A DNA stretch of 64,000 bases from Acidobacteriaceae bacterium dw_441 (GTDB lineage: Bacteria > Acidobacteriota > Terriglobia > Terriglobales > Acidobacteriaceae). The notes beneath the pieces are model-generated. The model was not told the DNA's origin, did not search any database, and saw only the letters and a list, made by a program, of their open reading frames with translations. The position numbers and the translations under genes are program-made. Each line of letters opens with the position of its first letter. Position 1 is the stretch's first letter. Positions 29,506-39,852 of this stretch are shown in pieces. The stretch spans positions 1,736,001 through 1,800,000 of the forward strand of contig JAAVVA010000001.1 of the NCBI GenBank assembly GCA_018449715.1, read 5' to 3'.

Positions 29506-30780
29506 TCAGTCCTTGAAGCGGTCGTGGTACGCCCACAGGCCAAGACCAGGGTTCGAGATGTAAAAAATCTCCTCCCCGTCGACCATGTTCCAGCCGTCCC
29601 TGAGCGTCTCGGGGTTGTACTTCTTCGTGTACTCGGCCAGATCGCCATACTCGAAGTGAACGCTCTCGATCTCCTGCCGGGTCAGGTGTCCGGGACAGTA
29701 GCGAATCGTGAACCGCCCCTCGGAGGAGCCATGGATCAGGTGCGCCGCCGCGCTCAGGTTTCCGGCCAGCGCAGGATCCTTCTTCACCGCCTCCAGCGCG
29801 CGCGGAGTCCCGCAGTAACCGTACTGACGAATCAGCTTGTCGATGGCCCCATCCTCACCGAACTCGTGGACGCCCGGCGCGAGCACGATCAACTCCGCGT
29901 TATCGGCCAGCGCCATACGCGTGCGATAGACGCTCTTGTTGCCCAGCCACGTGCTGCGGAACTCGTGCGGATCGAGGAAGACCACCGCCTTCTTGATCTC
30001 GCGGTCCAGCATCTTGAAGTTCACCTGCAACGCAAGTGCGGCGGCAAGGTCGAAGCACTCCGTGTCGTCGCCGATGTAAACCCCGCGAACCACCAGCTTC
30101 CCCGCGTCGTTCTTGCCGACGACGGTCTGGACGTAGACGATGGGCAGGTTCTTCGCGAAGTGGTCTCCCGCATAGTTCAGAACACGACGAACGGGAGTAT
30201 CCGCACGTCCCATCATTCTCTCCATACCATAGACCGCGCCGAGGAAGTGCGAGCGATGAATACCAAGCGCGCCGCCTGTTCCGACGAAGATGTTCTTGTT
30301 GTAGTTGGCCATGCCCACGACCTCGTGCGGAACCACCTGGCCAATCGAGAGGATCAGGTCGTGCCCTCCGTCGCGGAGCAGCTTGTTCACCTGCGCGGGC
30401 CACGGGTAATCCACCTTGCCCTCGGAGACCTCGTGAATGAACGAGCCCGGAACCTCCCCCAGCGTGACCACATCGTTGCGCCAGTCGTGAACGCGAAAGA
30501 GACGCTTCGGCACAGCCCCGTACATCGTGGAGATCTCATCATCGGTCATCGGCTTGTGCGTTCCAAGCGCGGGCAGGACATCGCTGATGCGGTCGCCGTA
30601 GTACTCCCACGCCAGTTCCGTGAGCCTTCCCGCCTGCGAGTGAAACCGCGTGAAATCGGGAGGAAGCGCGAGGACCTTGTTCTTCGTGCCAATGGCATCC
30701 AACGCGGAGAAGAGAGCGTTACGAAGATCGTCGTCCGACATCTCAGTGGTCGGACTTCCGGCGGCGAAATAGAGGCTCAT
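29506..30780 (-). CDS. LarA-like nickel-pincer hydroxyacid racemase/epimerase (DUF2088 family)
   Basis: A 424-residue homologue of lactate racemase LarA. From memory of LarA, its active site uses Asp72-x-x-Arg75, His108, His174, Lys184 (tether of the nickel-pincer cofactor) and His200. Here I see D42-F-T-R45, H75 in GTHKP, H152 in VPHEVVG, K162 and H178; the His-Lys spacing (10) and Lys-His spacing (16) equal those of LarA. The protein is therefore likely an active cofactor-dependent enzyme. Neighbours point to a sugar acid (gluconate, altronate or mannonate) rather than lactate as substrate. The cofactor genes larB, larC and larE are not in the window. TAAGAT lies 8 nt before the ATG. Confidence 0.8.
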   Translation of the reverse strand: MSLYFAAGSPTTEMSDDDLRNALFSALDAIGTKNKVLALPPDFTRFHSQAGRLTELAWEYYGDRISDVLPALGTHKPMTDDEISTMYGAVPKRLFRVHDWRNDVVTLGEVPGSFIHEVSEGKVDYPWPAQVNKLLRDGGHDLILSIGQVVPHEVVGMANYNKNIFVGTGGALGIHRSHFLGAVYGMERMMGRADTPVRRVLNYAGDHFAKNLPIVYVQTVVGKNDAGKLVVRGVYIGDDTECFDLAAALALQVNFKMLDREIKKAVVFLDPHEFRSTWLGNKSVYRTRMALADNAELIVLAPGVHEFGEDGAIDKLIRQYGYCGTPRALEAVKKDPALAGNLSAAAHLIHGSSEGRFTIRYCPGHLTRQEIESVHFEYGDLAEYTKKYNPETLRDGWNMVDGEEIFYISNPGLGLWAYHDRFKD

Positions 30781-30848
30781 GAGAGTTCATCTTACGCCGC
30801 CGAAACACGTGGTAAAACCAATTTCATAGTTCATTGCAGGAGCAGTTA

Positions 30849-31610
30849 ATGACCGAGCAGAATCACAGGTCCATCGCAGAGCAGGACCTTCAACTTGCGC
30901 TTCCCGACGGAACGGCAGACGCCGTCCTTTTCACCCCCGAGTCGCACAAGCCCTTACCCGGCATCCTCTTCATCCCCGATGTCGGCAGCGTCCGCGAGGT
31001 CAAGCGCGAGATGGCGCGCCGGCTGGCAGCCGAGGGATACACCGTCCTTCTGCCCAACACCTTCTACCGCACCAGCCGCCCGCCCGTCTTCCACTCCCCG
31101 CGCATCCCCGGCGACCCCGCCACGACCAAGCGCATGTATGAGCTGCTCGACTCCCTGACGCCCGATAGGCTTGAGCGCGACCTCCCTGTCTACCTCGACT
31201 TCCTCGCCGCGCAGCCCATCACGGGCAAGGTCGGCACCGTTGGCTTCTGCGTCGGCGGAGGCATCGCCCTGCGCGCAGCAGCCGTGCGCCCCGACCTCGT
31301 CGTCGCAACAGCCTCCTTCCACGGCGGAGGGCTCTATCGCGCCGACGATCCCGCCAGCCCGCACCTCGTCCTCCCCCGCGTGAAGGCCCGCCTCTACTTC
31401 GGCCACGCCGTCGAAGACAGCAGCATGAACACCCAGGCCATCGCCGCGCTCGACCAGGCCCTCACCGCCTGGGGAGGCCGCTTCGAGAGCGAGACCTACG
31501 CGGGCGCACACCACGGTTGGACCGTCCCCGACAGCCCGGCCTACAACCAGCCGCAGGCCGAGCGTGCCTACGCCAGGCTGACTGCGTTCTTCCGCGAGAC
31601 ACTCGCCTGA
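30849..31610 (+). CDS. Dienelactone hydrolase family protein (cytoplasmic)
   Basis: An alpha/beta hydrolase of 253 residues without a signal peptide. Nucleophile Cys is in GFCVGGGIAL, the acid is probably Glu/Asp of HAVEDSSMN, and His is in GAHHGWTVPD. The N-terminal PLPGILFIPDVGSVREVKREMARRL matches DLH members. ATG 30849 has AGGAG six bases upstream. It is divergent from the LarA-like operon over about 70 bases, which may make it part of the same sugar-acid regulon; this is inference only. Its stop lies 4 nt from that of the convergent CAP-domain gene. Confidence 0.85.
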   Translation: MTEQNHRSIAEQDLQLALPDGTADAVLFTPESHKPLPGILFIPDVGSVREVKREMARRLAAEGYTVLLPNTFYRTSRPPVFHSPRIPGDPATTKRMYELLDSLTPDRLERDLPVYLDFLAAQPITGKVGTVGFCVGGGIALRAAAVRPDLVVATASFHGGGLYRADDPASPHLVLPRVKARLYFGHAVEDSSMNTQAIAALDQALTAWGGRFESETYAGAHHGWTVPDSPAYNQPQAERAYARLTAFFRETLA

Positions 31611-31614
31611 ACGC

Positions 31615-32451
31615 TCACGGGTATAGCAACACTGCGATGTTATAGGTGCTGAAACCTCCGGAGCCTGCCCCACGGCAGGCTCCTACCACCGCCTGCCGAT
31701 ACCGGCCTGACTGAATTCTCTGCTCCAGCTCCGACGGCAAACGGTCGAGACTGGGCGCGCTGTAGCGCATCAGAAACAAAGGCCTGCGGCTTCCCGCGAA
31801 GCCCGACGAGGCCGCACACGCCGTCCGCGCCTGTGCGAGCGTTGCCGTCTGCCCGTCCGCTCCCACCGCAAGACCGGCGTCCGCCAACAGCCTTCCGACG
31901 GTCGCCTCCTGCCTGCCGAAGCTCATCGACTCCACCGTCTCCGCAAAGTCTTCCACCGCATAGAACTGCCCTCGCAGCGCCACGACCGCAATCCCCACCA
32001 CATTGACCTTCGGGTCGAGCAGGTTCGCTCGATGCCCCGGCGAGTTCATCCAGAGCGTATGCAGCGAAGAAGGATTCGTCACCTCAGCCACGTTCTCCGT
32101 GATCCGCGAAAAGCGGCCACCGACGCGAGCTCCTCTCTGCGCGACGTCAGGCTCCCCTGCGAACTGGTGCGAGATTTCGCCGCGCTCCGCCATTAGTTGG
32201 GCATGATAGTGAGCCGCCTGCGCCAGCACCGAGTCACCGCGAAGCTGCGGAAGCCCACGAGCCGCGCGGTCGCGGTTCGCCGCATCCAGAAGGCTCCGCT
32301 CCATCTCCGGCACGCGCCGCATCGTCGAAACCGGAGCGCCCCACACCGCAAGCGTGCAGAAGAGCAACATTCCAGGAACAATGCTCTGCTGAAAAAACTT
32401 TCGATACCAGTCAATCCAACACGAAACCCGGAGCACCATTGTTTGTCCCAT
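31615..32451 (-). CDS. Exported CAP/SCP-domain protein
   Basis: A 278-residue protein with an N-terminal hydrophobic segment (SIVPGMLLFCTLAVWG) acting as signal or anchor. The CAP domain spans about residues 45-165: MERSLLDAANRDRAARGLPQL, the conserved His in AAHYHAQLMAERG, Glu in RITENVAEV and the second His in WMNSPGHRANLLDP. These are the usual CAP cavity residues. The C-terminal ~110 residues are not recognised. Bacterial CAP proteins are secreted and of unclear activity. GTG 32460 is an alternative start. Confidence 0.8.
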   Translation of the reverse strand: MGQTMVLRVSCWIDWYRKFFQQSIVPGMLLFCTLAVWGAPVSTMRRVPEMERSLLDAANRDRAARGLPQLRGDSVLAQAAHYHAQLMAERGEISHQFAGEPDVAQRGARVGGRFSRITENVAEVTNPSSLHTLWMNSPGHRANLLDPKVNVVGIAVVALRGQFYAVEDFAETVESMSFGRQEATVGRLLADAGLAVGADGQTATLAQARTACAASSGFAGSRRPLFLMRYSAPSLDRLPSELEQRIQSGRYRQAVVGACRGAGSGGFSTYNIAVLLYP

Positions 32452-32556
32452 CTGTCTCACTCAAATCGTTAAAGGTTTTCAAGAGACAGACAAAGAAGAA
32501 CAAGTGAACCAGTCAATCAAAGAAACCAAACTTCGCCTGAAATGTTTCGGAAAAGA

Positions 32557-33513
32557 TTAAAGCCGGTCCTTCACCTGTTCCCATGTGCGCCGGATTCCCT
32601 CTTCCAGCCCGGTCGTATGCTTCCACCCCAGCCCGTGCAAACGCCCCACATCCATCAGCTTGCGGGGAGTTCCATCGGGCTTCGTCGCGTCGAAGACCAG
32701 CTCACCCTCGAACCCAACCACCTTCGCCACAGTCTCCGCCAACTCGCGAATCGTGACATCTTCGCCCGTTCCGATGTTGACTAGCGGAGGCTCGTTCTCC
32801 GTTAGCAGCGAGCCGTAGCGTTCGTCGTCGAGGTTCATCAGGAAGACGCACGCCTGCGCGAGGTCGTCGGAGTACAGAAGCTCGCGGCGCGGCGTTCCCG
32901 TGCCCCACACCGTCACGGTAGGAGCATTGCTCCGGGCAGCTTCAACCATCTTGCGAATCAGCGCCGGAAGAACATGCGAGTTCGCGAGGTCGAAGTTGTC
33001 GCCCGGCCCGTAAAGGTTGGCAGGCAGGGCCGCCAGGTAGCGCGTCCCATACTGGCGGTTATAGCTCCAGCACATCTCGACGCCCGCGATCTTCGCCACC
33101 GCGTAAGGCCGGTTCGTCGGCTCCAGAGGTCCGGTCAGCAACGACGACTCCCGAATCGGCTGCGGAGCCATCTTAGGGTAGATGCTCGACGATCCAAGAA
33201 ACAGCAGCCGCTCCACGCCGCTCCGGTAGCTGGCGTCGATCATGTGCGTCTGCAGGATGAGGTTCTCTCGGATGAAGTCGGCAGGATAAGCACTGTTGGC
33301 AAGGATGCCTCCCACCTTCGCCGCCGCCAGAAAGACGTACTCCGGCCTCTCCTCCTCGAAGAACCTGTTGACCGCCCCGATGTCGAGCAGGTCCAGCTCC
33401 GCTCGGGTGCGTGTCAGCAGATGGGTGTATCCCAGGCGAGTCAGTTCGCGATGGATCGCAGAACCTACAAGTCCGCGATGACCTGCAATCAGGATGCGAG
33501 AGTCTTTTTTCAT
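32557..33513 (-). CDS. fcl: GDP-L-fucose synthase
   Basis: Bifunctional 3,5-epimerase/4-reductase that turns GDP-4-keto-6-deoxymannose into GDP-L-fucose. The 318 residues contain the NADP motif [22 protein letters not shown], catalytic Ser in LGSSSIYPK, and Tyr/Lys in [19 protein letters not shown] and [14 protein letters not shown] are typical of Fcl. The partner dehydratase gene gmd is not in the window. It closes a run with a GDP-mannose 3,5-epimerase homologue and a WecG-type transferase, pointing to a surface polysaccharide. The start is ATG 33513; a TTG at 33534 is possible. Confidence 0.92.
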   Translation of the reverse strand: MKKDSRILIAGHRGLVGSAIHRELTRLGYTHLLTRTRAELDLLDIGAVNRFFEEERPEYVFLAAAKVGGILANSAYPADFIRENLILQTHMIDASYRSGVERLLFLGSSSIYPKMAPQPIRESSLLTGPLEPTNRPYAVAKIAGVEMCWSYNRQYGTRYLAALPANLYGPGDNFDLANSHVLPALIRKMVEAARSNAPTVTVWGTGTPRRELLYSDDLAQACVFLMNLDDERYGSLLTENEPPLVNIGTGEDVTIRELAETVAKVVGFEGELVFDATKPDGTPRKLMDVGRLHGLGWKHTTGLEEGIRRTWEQVKDRL

Positions 33514-33562
33514 AGACAGATGGAGCGCAAACAATACGAATACGGAAGGAAGAGCAGGCGGC

Positions 33563-34339
33563 TTATCGGTCAGCCACCTGCGTCTTGAGAGCGGGCAGGC
33601 GATCGCGGTGGCGGAACATCAGCATGAACAGCTTCCGAGCCTCCCAGTAGCGTGGGAAGTAGCGGCGCGGCTCCGAGATCGTGCGGAAGAGCCAGCCGAG
33701 ATAGAACTTATCGGCCCAGACTGGGATATGCACCTGGTCTCCGCTGAGAAAGGCGATCGCCGCACCGATGCAGTGAATCGCCGGAAGATAAGCCAGGTTG
33801 CGCTTGAGATAAAGCCCAAGCCGCTCCTGCGTTCCTCCTCCAATGGTCACGACGATATGCTGAGGACGAAGCTCGTTCAGCCGGTCGCGCAGAGCAGGGT
33901 CTTCCACGTTCTTCCCGTAGAAGGGAGCAAGGTAGACGCACTCCTCCGGAACCGTGATTCCCTGCTCGGCCAGCCACGCAAGGTTCAGCTTTGCGCTTTT
34001 CTCGCCCGCCATCACCCAGAGCGTGTTGCCGGGTTGCCGGACATCGGGCTGGTCCAGAAGCTCGCGCAGGTACTCGAGGCCCGAGAGCCGCGAGATGTTA
34101 TCCCGCTCAAGCCCGTTCCAGACAAGCACCATGAAGGCCGAGTCCGTAATGGCGAGATCGGCATTCAGCAAAGCCTCGCGATAGTCCGCGTTGCGGTCGA
34201 TATCCTTGAGCGCGGGCGCCGCGGGAACCACAAGGAGTCCCCCGGCGCGCATTCTCTCCACCGCATCCCCGGCCGATCCTACAAAGAAATCGACGCCAAG
34301 GATGCGGCGGTGGTCGAGTGCCTTCGGGTCGGCGCCCAT
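33563..34339 (-). CDS. WecG/TagA/CpsF-family glycosyltransferase (GT26)
   Basis: Transfers a sugar from a nucleotide donor to a lipid-linked precursor during polysaccharide assembly. The 258 residues show [19 protein letters not shown] (the T-D-S/G motif), [32 protein letters not shown] and [15 protein letters not shown], the ordered motifs of the family. ATG 34339 is one base after the stop of the epimerase gene, so translation is coupled. Donor and acceptor are unknown. Confidence 0.83.
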   Translation of the reverse strand: MGADPKALDHRRILGVDFFVGSAGDAVERMRAGGLLVVPAAPALKDIDRNADYREALLNADLAITDSAFMVLVWNGLERDNISRLSGLEYLRELLDQPDVRQPGNTLWVMAGEKSAKLNLAWLAEQGITVPEECVYLAPFYGKNVEDPALRDRLNELRPQHIVVTIGGGTQERLGLYLKRNLAYLPAIHCIGAAIAFLSGDQVHIPVWADKFYLGWLFRTISEPRRYFPRYWEARKLFMLMFRHRDRLPALKTQVADR

Positions 34340-34340
34340 G

Positions 34341-35330
34341 TTATTTCGCGACAGACGCCAGCATCTGCTCTTCGATCCAGGCGTAGGTTTTGGCCATCCC
34401 GTCACGAAGGCTGATCGAGGGAGCCCAGCCAAGCTTCTGCTGAATGAGCGTGTTATCGCTATTGCGACCGTTCACGCCCTTGGGAGCGCTCAGGTTGTAC
34501 TTGCGCTCCAGCTTGATTCCAGCGATGTCCTCAACGATATCGACCAGCTGATTGATAGAAACCAACTCGTCGGAACCGAGATTGAGAGGCTCGTGAACGT
34601 CGCTCGCGAAGATCATCTGAGTTCCCTTGGTGCAGTCGTCGATGTACATGAAGGAGCGGGTCTGGTGGCCATCGCCCCAGATCTCGATCTCATGCTTGCC
34701 GGAGTGAACGGCCTCAAGCACCTTGCGGCAGATCGCGGCAGGAGCCTTCTCGCGGCCACCGTTCCACGTTCCGAGAGGACCGTAGACGTTGTGGTAGCGG
34801 GCGACACGGGTCTGCATCCCGAAGTCCTCTTCGAAGTGGCGGCACATGCGCTCGCTGAAGAGCTTCTCCCAGCCATAGCCATCCTCGGGAAGAGCCGGAT
34901 ACGCGTCCTCTTCCTTCAGCGCGACCACATCCGGGTTCGTCTGCTTCTCGCCGTTGTAGACGCAAGCCGAAGAGGAGTAAAAGAATCGTTCCACACCCTT
35001 GTCGCGGGCAGCCATCAGCATGTGCGTATTGGTCAACACGCTGAGCATGCACAGGGCCTTGTTGTTCTCGATAAAGCCCATACCGCCCATGTCGGCGGCA
35101 AGCTGGAAGACCGCGGTGGCCCCTTCAGCGGCCTTCAGGCAGCTGTCCTTGTCCTTCAGGTCAAGCGACAAGTTCTCAACACCCTTAGAAGCCTGGTACC
35201 ACTCGTCCAGGGGCTTAATATCCACGGCACGGATCACTTCGACACCATTTGCCAGCAGGCTCTGCACGAGGTGACCGCCAATAAATCCACCTGCACCGCA
35301 AACGACTGCTTTTTCGCCTTTAAGCGTCAT
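34341..35330 (-). CDS. GDP-mannose 3,5-epimerase-like protein (plant GME type)
   Basis: An extended SDR epimerase of 329 residues. The NAD motif is GAGGFIGGHLV. AADMGGMGFIE, SSSACVY and GTWNGGREKAPAAICRK are strikingly similar to plant GDP-mannose 3,5-epimerase. The residues used there for epimerisation are present: Cys123 (in SSSAC), Tyr152 and Lys156 (GYGWEK), Lys195 (GREKAP). It should convert GDP-D-mannose to GDP-L-galactose and/or GDP-L-gulose. It leads the polysaccharide run. AAAAGG precedes the ATG at about 10 nt. Confidence 0.82.
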   Translation of the reverse strand: MTLKGEKAVVCGAGGFIGGHLVQSLLANGVEVIRAVDIKPLDEWYQASKGVENLSLDLKDKDSCLKAAEGATAVFQLAADMGGMGFIENNKALCMLSVLTNTHMLMAARDKGVERFFYSSSACVYNGEKQTNPDVVALKEEDAYPALPEDGYGWEKLFSERMCRHFEEDFGMQTRVARYHNVYGPLGTWNGGREKAPAAICRKVLEAVHSGKHEIEIWGDGHQTRSFMYIDDCTKGTQMIFASDVHEPLNLGSDELVSINQLVDIVEDIAGIKLERKYNLSAPKGVNGRNSDNTLIQQKLGWAPSISLRDGMAKTYAWIEEQMLASVAK

Positions 35331-35514
35331 GAATTGTGTCCTTTTAAACGGGTTAACTACTCAATTGGGGGAGGAGAGCGCACCGTGCAACGCTCAACTG
35401 GGGAGTTATCTAAAATTATATCCGGGGGGAAATATTTTTAGGAAGAGCTTCCTTGCCAGAAAACGAGCGGAGTCTCCCGCTGGCTTCGGGATAAGATGGC
35501 GGTGGAGGAGCGAT

Positions 35515-36396
35515 TTGCCAGAGTCTGCGCCGGGCGCCGGGATACGTTTTCTGTCTTCAACCGATGGGCTGGTAAAGCGGCAACCTCTTGCAGTAGCAGG
35601 AGTTCTGCTCCTGACGCTCTTCGTCTTCTGTGCCCTGTTCGCTCCCTGGCTGGCACCACAGGACCCAGCGGCGCTCGACCTGCACGGCCGCCTGGTTGGC
35701 CCCAGCGCGGCGCACTTGTTCGGGACCGATGAGCTGGGCCGGGACATCCTCTCCCGGGTGCTCTACGGGGCGCGAATATCCTTGATCGTGGCGGTGAGCG
35801 TGGTCGGGCTGTCTCTGGCGATCGGCCTGGTCGCTGGGTGCATGGCCGGGTTCTACGGAGGCTGGCTGGATACGGCGATCAATCTCTACATCATGAATGC
35901 GTTTCTGGCCCTGCCGGGTATCCTGCTCGCGATTGCCTTCGTCGCCTTCATGGGACCGGGGCTGGGAAACGTCATCGTCGCGCTGGCCATCTCGGGATGG
36001 GTCGGGTACGCCCGACTCGTCCGGGGGCAGGTGATGGCGGTGAAAGAACGGGAATTCGTAGAGGCCGCCCGCGCGCTGGGAGCTTCCGACCTACGAATTC
36101 TTTCCCGGCACGTGCTTCCGAACATCATCCAGCCGCTGATCGTGCAGGCTGCCATCGGCATGGCGACGGCGGTGATGGCCGAGGCCACCCTGAGCTTCCT
36201 CGGGCTTGGCGTTCCTCCCCCGGCAGCAAGCTGGGGCTCCATGCTGAACGATGCCCGGTCGCACCTGTTCGACTCGCCACACATGGTCTTCTTTCCTGCG
36301 ATGGCGGTGATGCTCTGCGTTCTCTCGTTCAACTTCATCGGCGACGCCCTGCGCGATTACATGGACCCTCGCACGCGGCTGAGGGCGGGGTTGTAA
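35515..36396 (+). CDS. ABC transporter permease, DppC/OppC type
   Basis: An inner-membrane permease of 293 residues for peptides, nickel or similar solutes. The N-terminal helix is PLAVAGVLLLTLFVFCALFAPWLAP. The DppC segment HLFGTDELGRDILSRVLYGARISL and the EAA loop EAARALGASDLRILSRHVLPNI are typical. I place the start at TTG 35515 because GGAGGAG lies 4 nt before it; the frame is open upstream to 35329 but without similarity. The partner DppB-type gene lies 1 kb away on the opposite strand. No binding protein or ATPase gene is in the window. Confidence 0.85.
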   Translation: MPESAPGAGIRFLSSTDGLVKRQPLAVAGVLLLTLFVFCALFAPWLAPQDPAALDLHGRLVGPSAAHLFGTDELGRDILSRVLYGARISLIVAVSVVGLSLAIGLVAGCMAGFYGGWLDTAINLYIMNAFLALPGILLAIAFVAFMGPGLGNVIVALAISGWVGYARLVRGQVMAVKEREFVEAARALGASDLRILSRHVLPNIIQPLIVQAAIGMATAVMAEATLSFLGLGVPPPAASWGSMLNDARSHLFDSPHMVFFPAMAVMLCVLSFNFIGDALRDYMDPRTRLRAGL

Positions 36397-36451
36397 ACGC
36401 GTCACGCTCCTCCTGTCGTATCCTTGGCGGTGTTGTTCTCAGGAGGTAGCA

Positions 36452-36937
36452 GTGAGGAAGGTAACGATCTCCCCGAATAAGGATGATAAGAATGAGGTTC
36501 CGGAAGCAGATTCGTGGCTCGATCTCGAAAAGGTCGCGGTTGTCGAGATCAGCTCGGAGGACCCTGCTTTCCCCATCGAACACGCCCTGGCCCATACGGA
36601 CATGAACGGCTGGCGAGCCGCCGCGACCGGACCACAGAGAATACGGCTGCTCTTCGACCGCCCGCAGGAGATTCGTCGGATTCAGCTCCACTTTGTCGAG
36701 AACGAGGCCGAGCGCTCGCAGGAGTTCTGGCTACTGGCCTTCGCCGAGGGAGAGCTGTTCGAAATCGTGCGGCAGCAGTGGAACTTCTCTCCGCAGGGCT
36801 CCCCCGAGGAGCTGGAGGATTACAAGGTGGAGATGAAGGGGGTAACGGCCCTCGAGCTGCGCATCGACCCCGACCGCTCCCATGATCCCAGCCAGAGCCG
36901 CCACTTCGCCTCTCTACGGAGGCTGAGGCTGGCCTGA
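36452..36937 (+). CDS. Hypothetical protein with discoidin-like (carbohydrate-binding) fold
   Basis: The product is not firmly recognised. The 161 residues have no signal peptide. The middle (FPIEHALAHTDMNGWRAA, GPQRIRLLFDRPQEIRRIQLHF, ALELRIDPDRSHDPS) resembles F5/8-type C (discoidin) beta-sandwich proteins. The GTG start has a strong AGGAGGT ribosome site. Its TGA overlaps the ATG of the following phosphoesterase gene (TGATG), so the pair is translated together. Confidence 0.7.
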   Translation: MRKVTISPNKDDKNEVPEADSWLDLEKVAVVEISSEDPAFPIEHALAHTDMNGWRAAATGPQRIRLLFDRPQEIRRIQLHFVENEAERSQEFWLLAFAEGELFEIVRQQWNFSPQGSPEELEDYKVEMKGVTALELRIDPDRSHDPSQSRHFASLRRLRLA

Positions 36938-37391
36938 TGTTGATTGGCGTTATCTCAGATACGCACGGGCTGCTGCGTCCCGAGGCTCTCGTGGCGCTGG
37001 CCGAGGTGGAGAACATTCTTCACGCGGGAGATGTAGGCGATCCCACGATTCTGGACGCCCTGCGCGAGATCGCCCCGGTCACCGCGATTCGCGGCAACGT
37101 GGACGTGCGCGGGGAGTGTTCCCTGCTTCCCGCGACCGAGGCGGTGGAACTGGGAGGGCGGCTCTTCTACATGGTGCATTCGGTGCACGACATCGACATC
37201 GACCCGGTGGCCGCGCAGGTGGACGCGGTGATCAGCGGACACTCGCACAAGCCCCTGATCGAACACAGGAAGGGCGTGATGTACCTCAATCCCGGAAGCG
37301 CAGGTCCAAGGCGCTTCGATCTGCCGATATCCGTGGCCATGGTGACCGTGGGTGAGAGCGGAGTCGAAGCGAGGATTGTAGAGCTACTGGT

Positions 37392-37395
<4 letters not shown>
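36937..37395 (+). CDS. YfcE/MJ0936-type metallophosphoesterase
   Basis: A 152-residue two-metal phosphodiesterase. Motifs are ordered as in YfcE: GVISDTHG (Asp, His), HAGDVGD (Asp), RGNVD (Asn), MVHSVHD (His), and SGHSHKP (His pair), then NPGSAGPRRF. The natural substrate of this group is unsettled; E. coli YfcE cleaves artificial phosphodiesters. The last two bases of its stop codon overlap the stop of the convergent DppB gene (shared TTAG). Confidence 0.9.
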
Positions 37396-38335
<940 letters not shown>

Positions 38336-38339
<4 letters not shown>

Positions 38340-39739
38340 TGCGTGGCTTCCCTGCTCTCTGATTCGTAGGGCGCGTACTCGATAACTGGGTTGAGCGGCT
38401 CGACGTTGATGCGGTTGATGCGGTGACCGTTCATCTCGGCAACGGTATAGCGGCGGCCATCGTACTCGATGCTTTCGCCGGAGGCGGGAATATGGCCAAG
38501 CTGGGCGAGGAGGAACCCGGCCAGGGTCTCGACGCCCGCCTCGCGGGGGAACTCCCAGTGGAGCTGGTTGCGGAGGTCGCGCAGAGAGGTGGCTCCATCG
38601 AGCGACATGACGCCGGTGGCATCGGTCAGGTCGGAGCGGATGATGTCGAACTCGTCATCCAGCTCGCCGACGAGCTGTTCAAGAACATCCTCGGCGCTGA
38701 CGAGGCCGACCGTGCTGCCGAACTCATCGACGACGATGGCGATCTGACGGCGGTTCTGCTGGAAGTCCTGCAGTAGCTCGATGGCAAGCTTCGTCTCGGG
38801 CACGACGATGGGCTGGCGCATGATCTGGCGCAGCATGAGGCCAGACTGACCCGTGCGGCCTCCGAAGGTGAAGGCCACCGAGCGCATGTGCATGAAGCGG
38901 GAGACATCCTTGGAGTAGACAATGCCGATGATGTTGTCGGTGCCGGGACCGGCGGGGTCGTAGACGGGGACGCGGGAGTGCTGTTCTTCGACGATGCGGG
39001 CGCTGGCCAGCTCCACGGGCATGTCGGCGGGGAGAGAGAAGATGCGGCCCCGCGGGGTCATGATCTCGCGCACGGAGACGTGGCTCAGCTCGATGGCGCG
39101 ATGAATGATCTCCTCCTGAAAGAGGGGGAGGAGCCCGACACGGCGCGCCGCGGTCGCGATAAGCTTCAGCTCCTCGGGGGAGTGGACGCCGCCCTCCCCG
39201 GTGAGCGGCGCGCTGAAGAGGCGCAGCACGAAGGTCGCCGAGGAGTTCATCAAACGGACGACAGGGCGCGTGATGCGGATGAAGACATCCATCGGCCCGG
39301 CGACCGCGAGGGCGATGCGCTCGGTGCGCTGAAGAGCAAGAGATTTGGGAACCAGTTCGCCGAGTAGAACTTCGAGATAGGTGATGAGCGCGAAGGCAAT
39401 GACGACCGCCCCGGAGTGCGCGTAGAGCGTGGCGTTGGGAGGAAGCTTGTGCAGAATATCTTCAGCGGAGCGAAGGATGATGTCAGCGACAGCGGGCTCG
39501 CCGATCCAGCCAAGGGCAAGCGAGGCAAGGGTGACTCCAAGCTGCACGGCGGGGAGAAACTCGTCGATGCTGCGCTTGAGCTTGAGGACGGTGACGGCGC
39601 CGGGGCGTCCCTGCGCAATAAGTTGCTGGATGCGAGTCTCGCGCACGCTGACAAGGGCGAACTCGGCCGCGACGAAGAAGCTGCTGGCCAGTATGAAGAA
39701 GGCCACCAGGATGACGCGAAAGAGGATCCACTCGACCAT
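38336..39739 (-). CDS. CorC/HlyC-family membrane protein (DUF21, CBS pair, CorC domain)
   Basis: A 467-residue membrane protein of the CNNM/CorC group implicated in magnesium or other divalent cation transport. The DUF21 transmembrane domain (about 1-200) includes SSFFVAAEFALVSVRETRI and YLEVLLGELVPKSLALQRTE. The CBS pair (about 220-350) includes VREIMTPRGRIFSL and IAIVVDEFGSTVGLVSAEDVLEQLVGEL. A C-terminal CorC domain follows. It overlaps the DppB gene by 4 nt. TACACT lies 7 nt before the ATG, which has no Shine-Dalgarno sequence. Confidence 0.92.
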
Positions 39740-39746
39740 TGATGTC

Positions 39747-39752
39747 AGTGTA
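39747..39752 (-). promoter_or_regulatory. Candidate -10 element of a leaderless transcript (CorC-type gene)
   Basis: TACACT on the minus strand lies 7 nt before the ATG at 39739. TTGTTC occurs 19 nt further upstream as a weak -35. Confidence 0.45.
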
Positions 39753-39852
39753 ATGGGAGCAAGTCCTGCGGGAACAATGGAGTGTTTGCCGGAGACGCAG
39801 GGCGGGTGTATTTTGGGGACGGTTGAACTTCCCTGTTCTCAGGAGGTCTATC

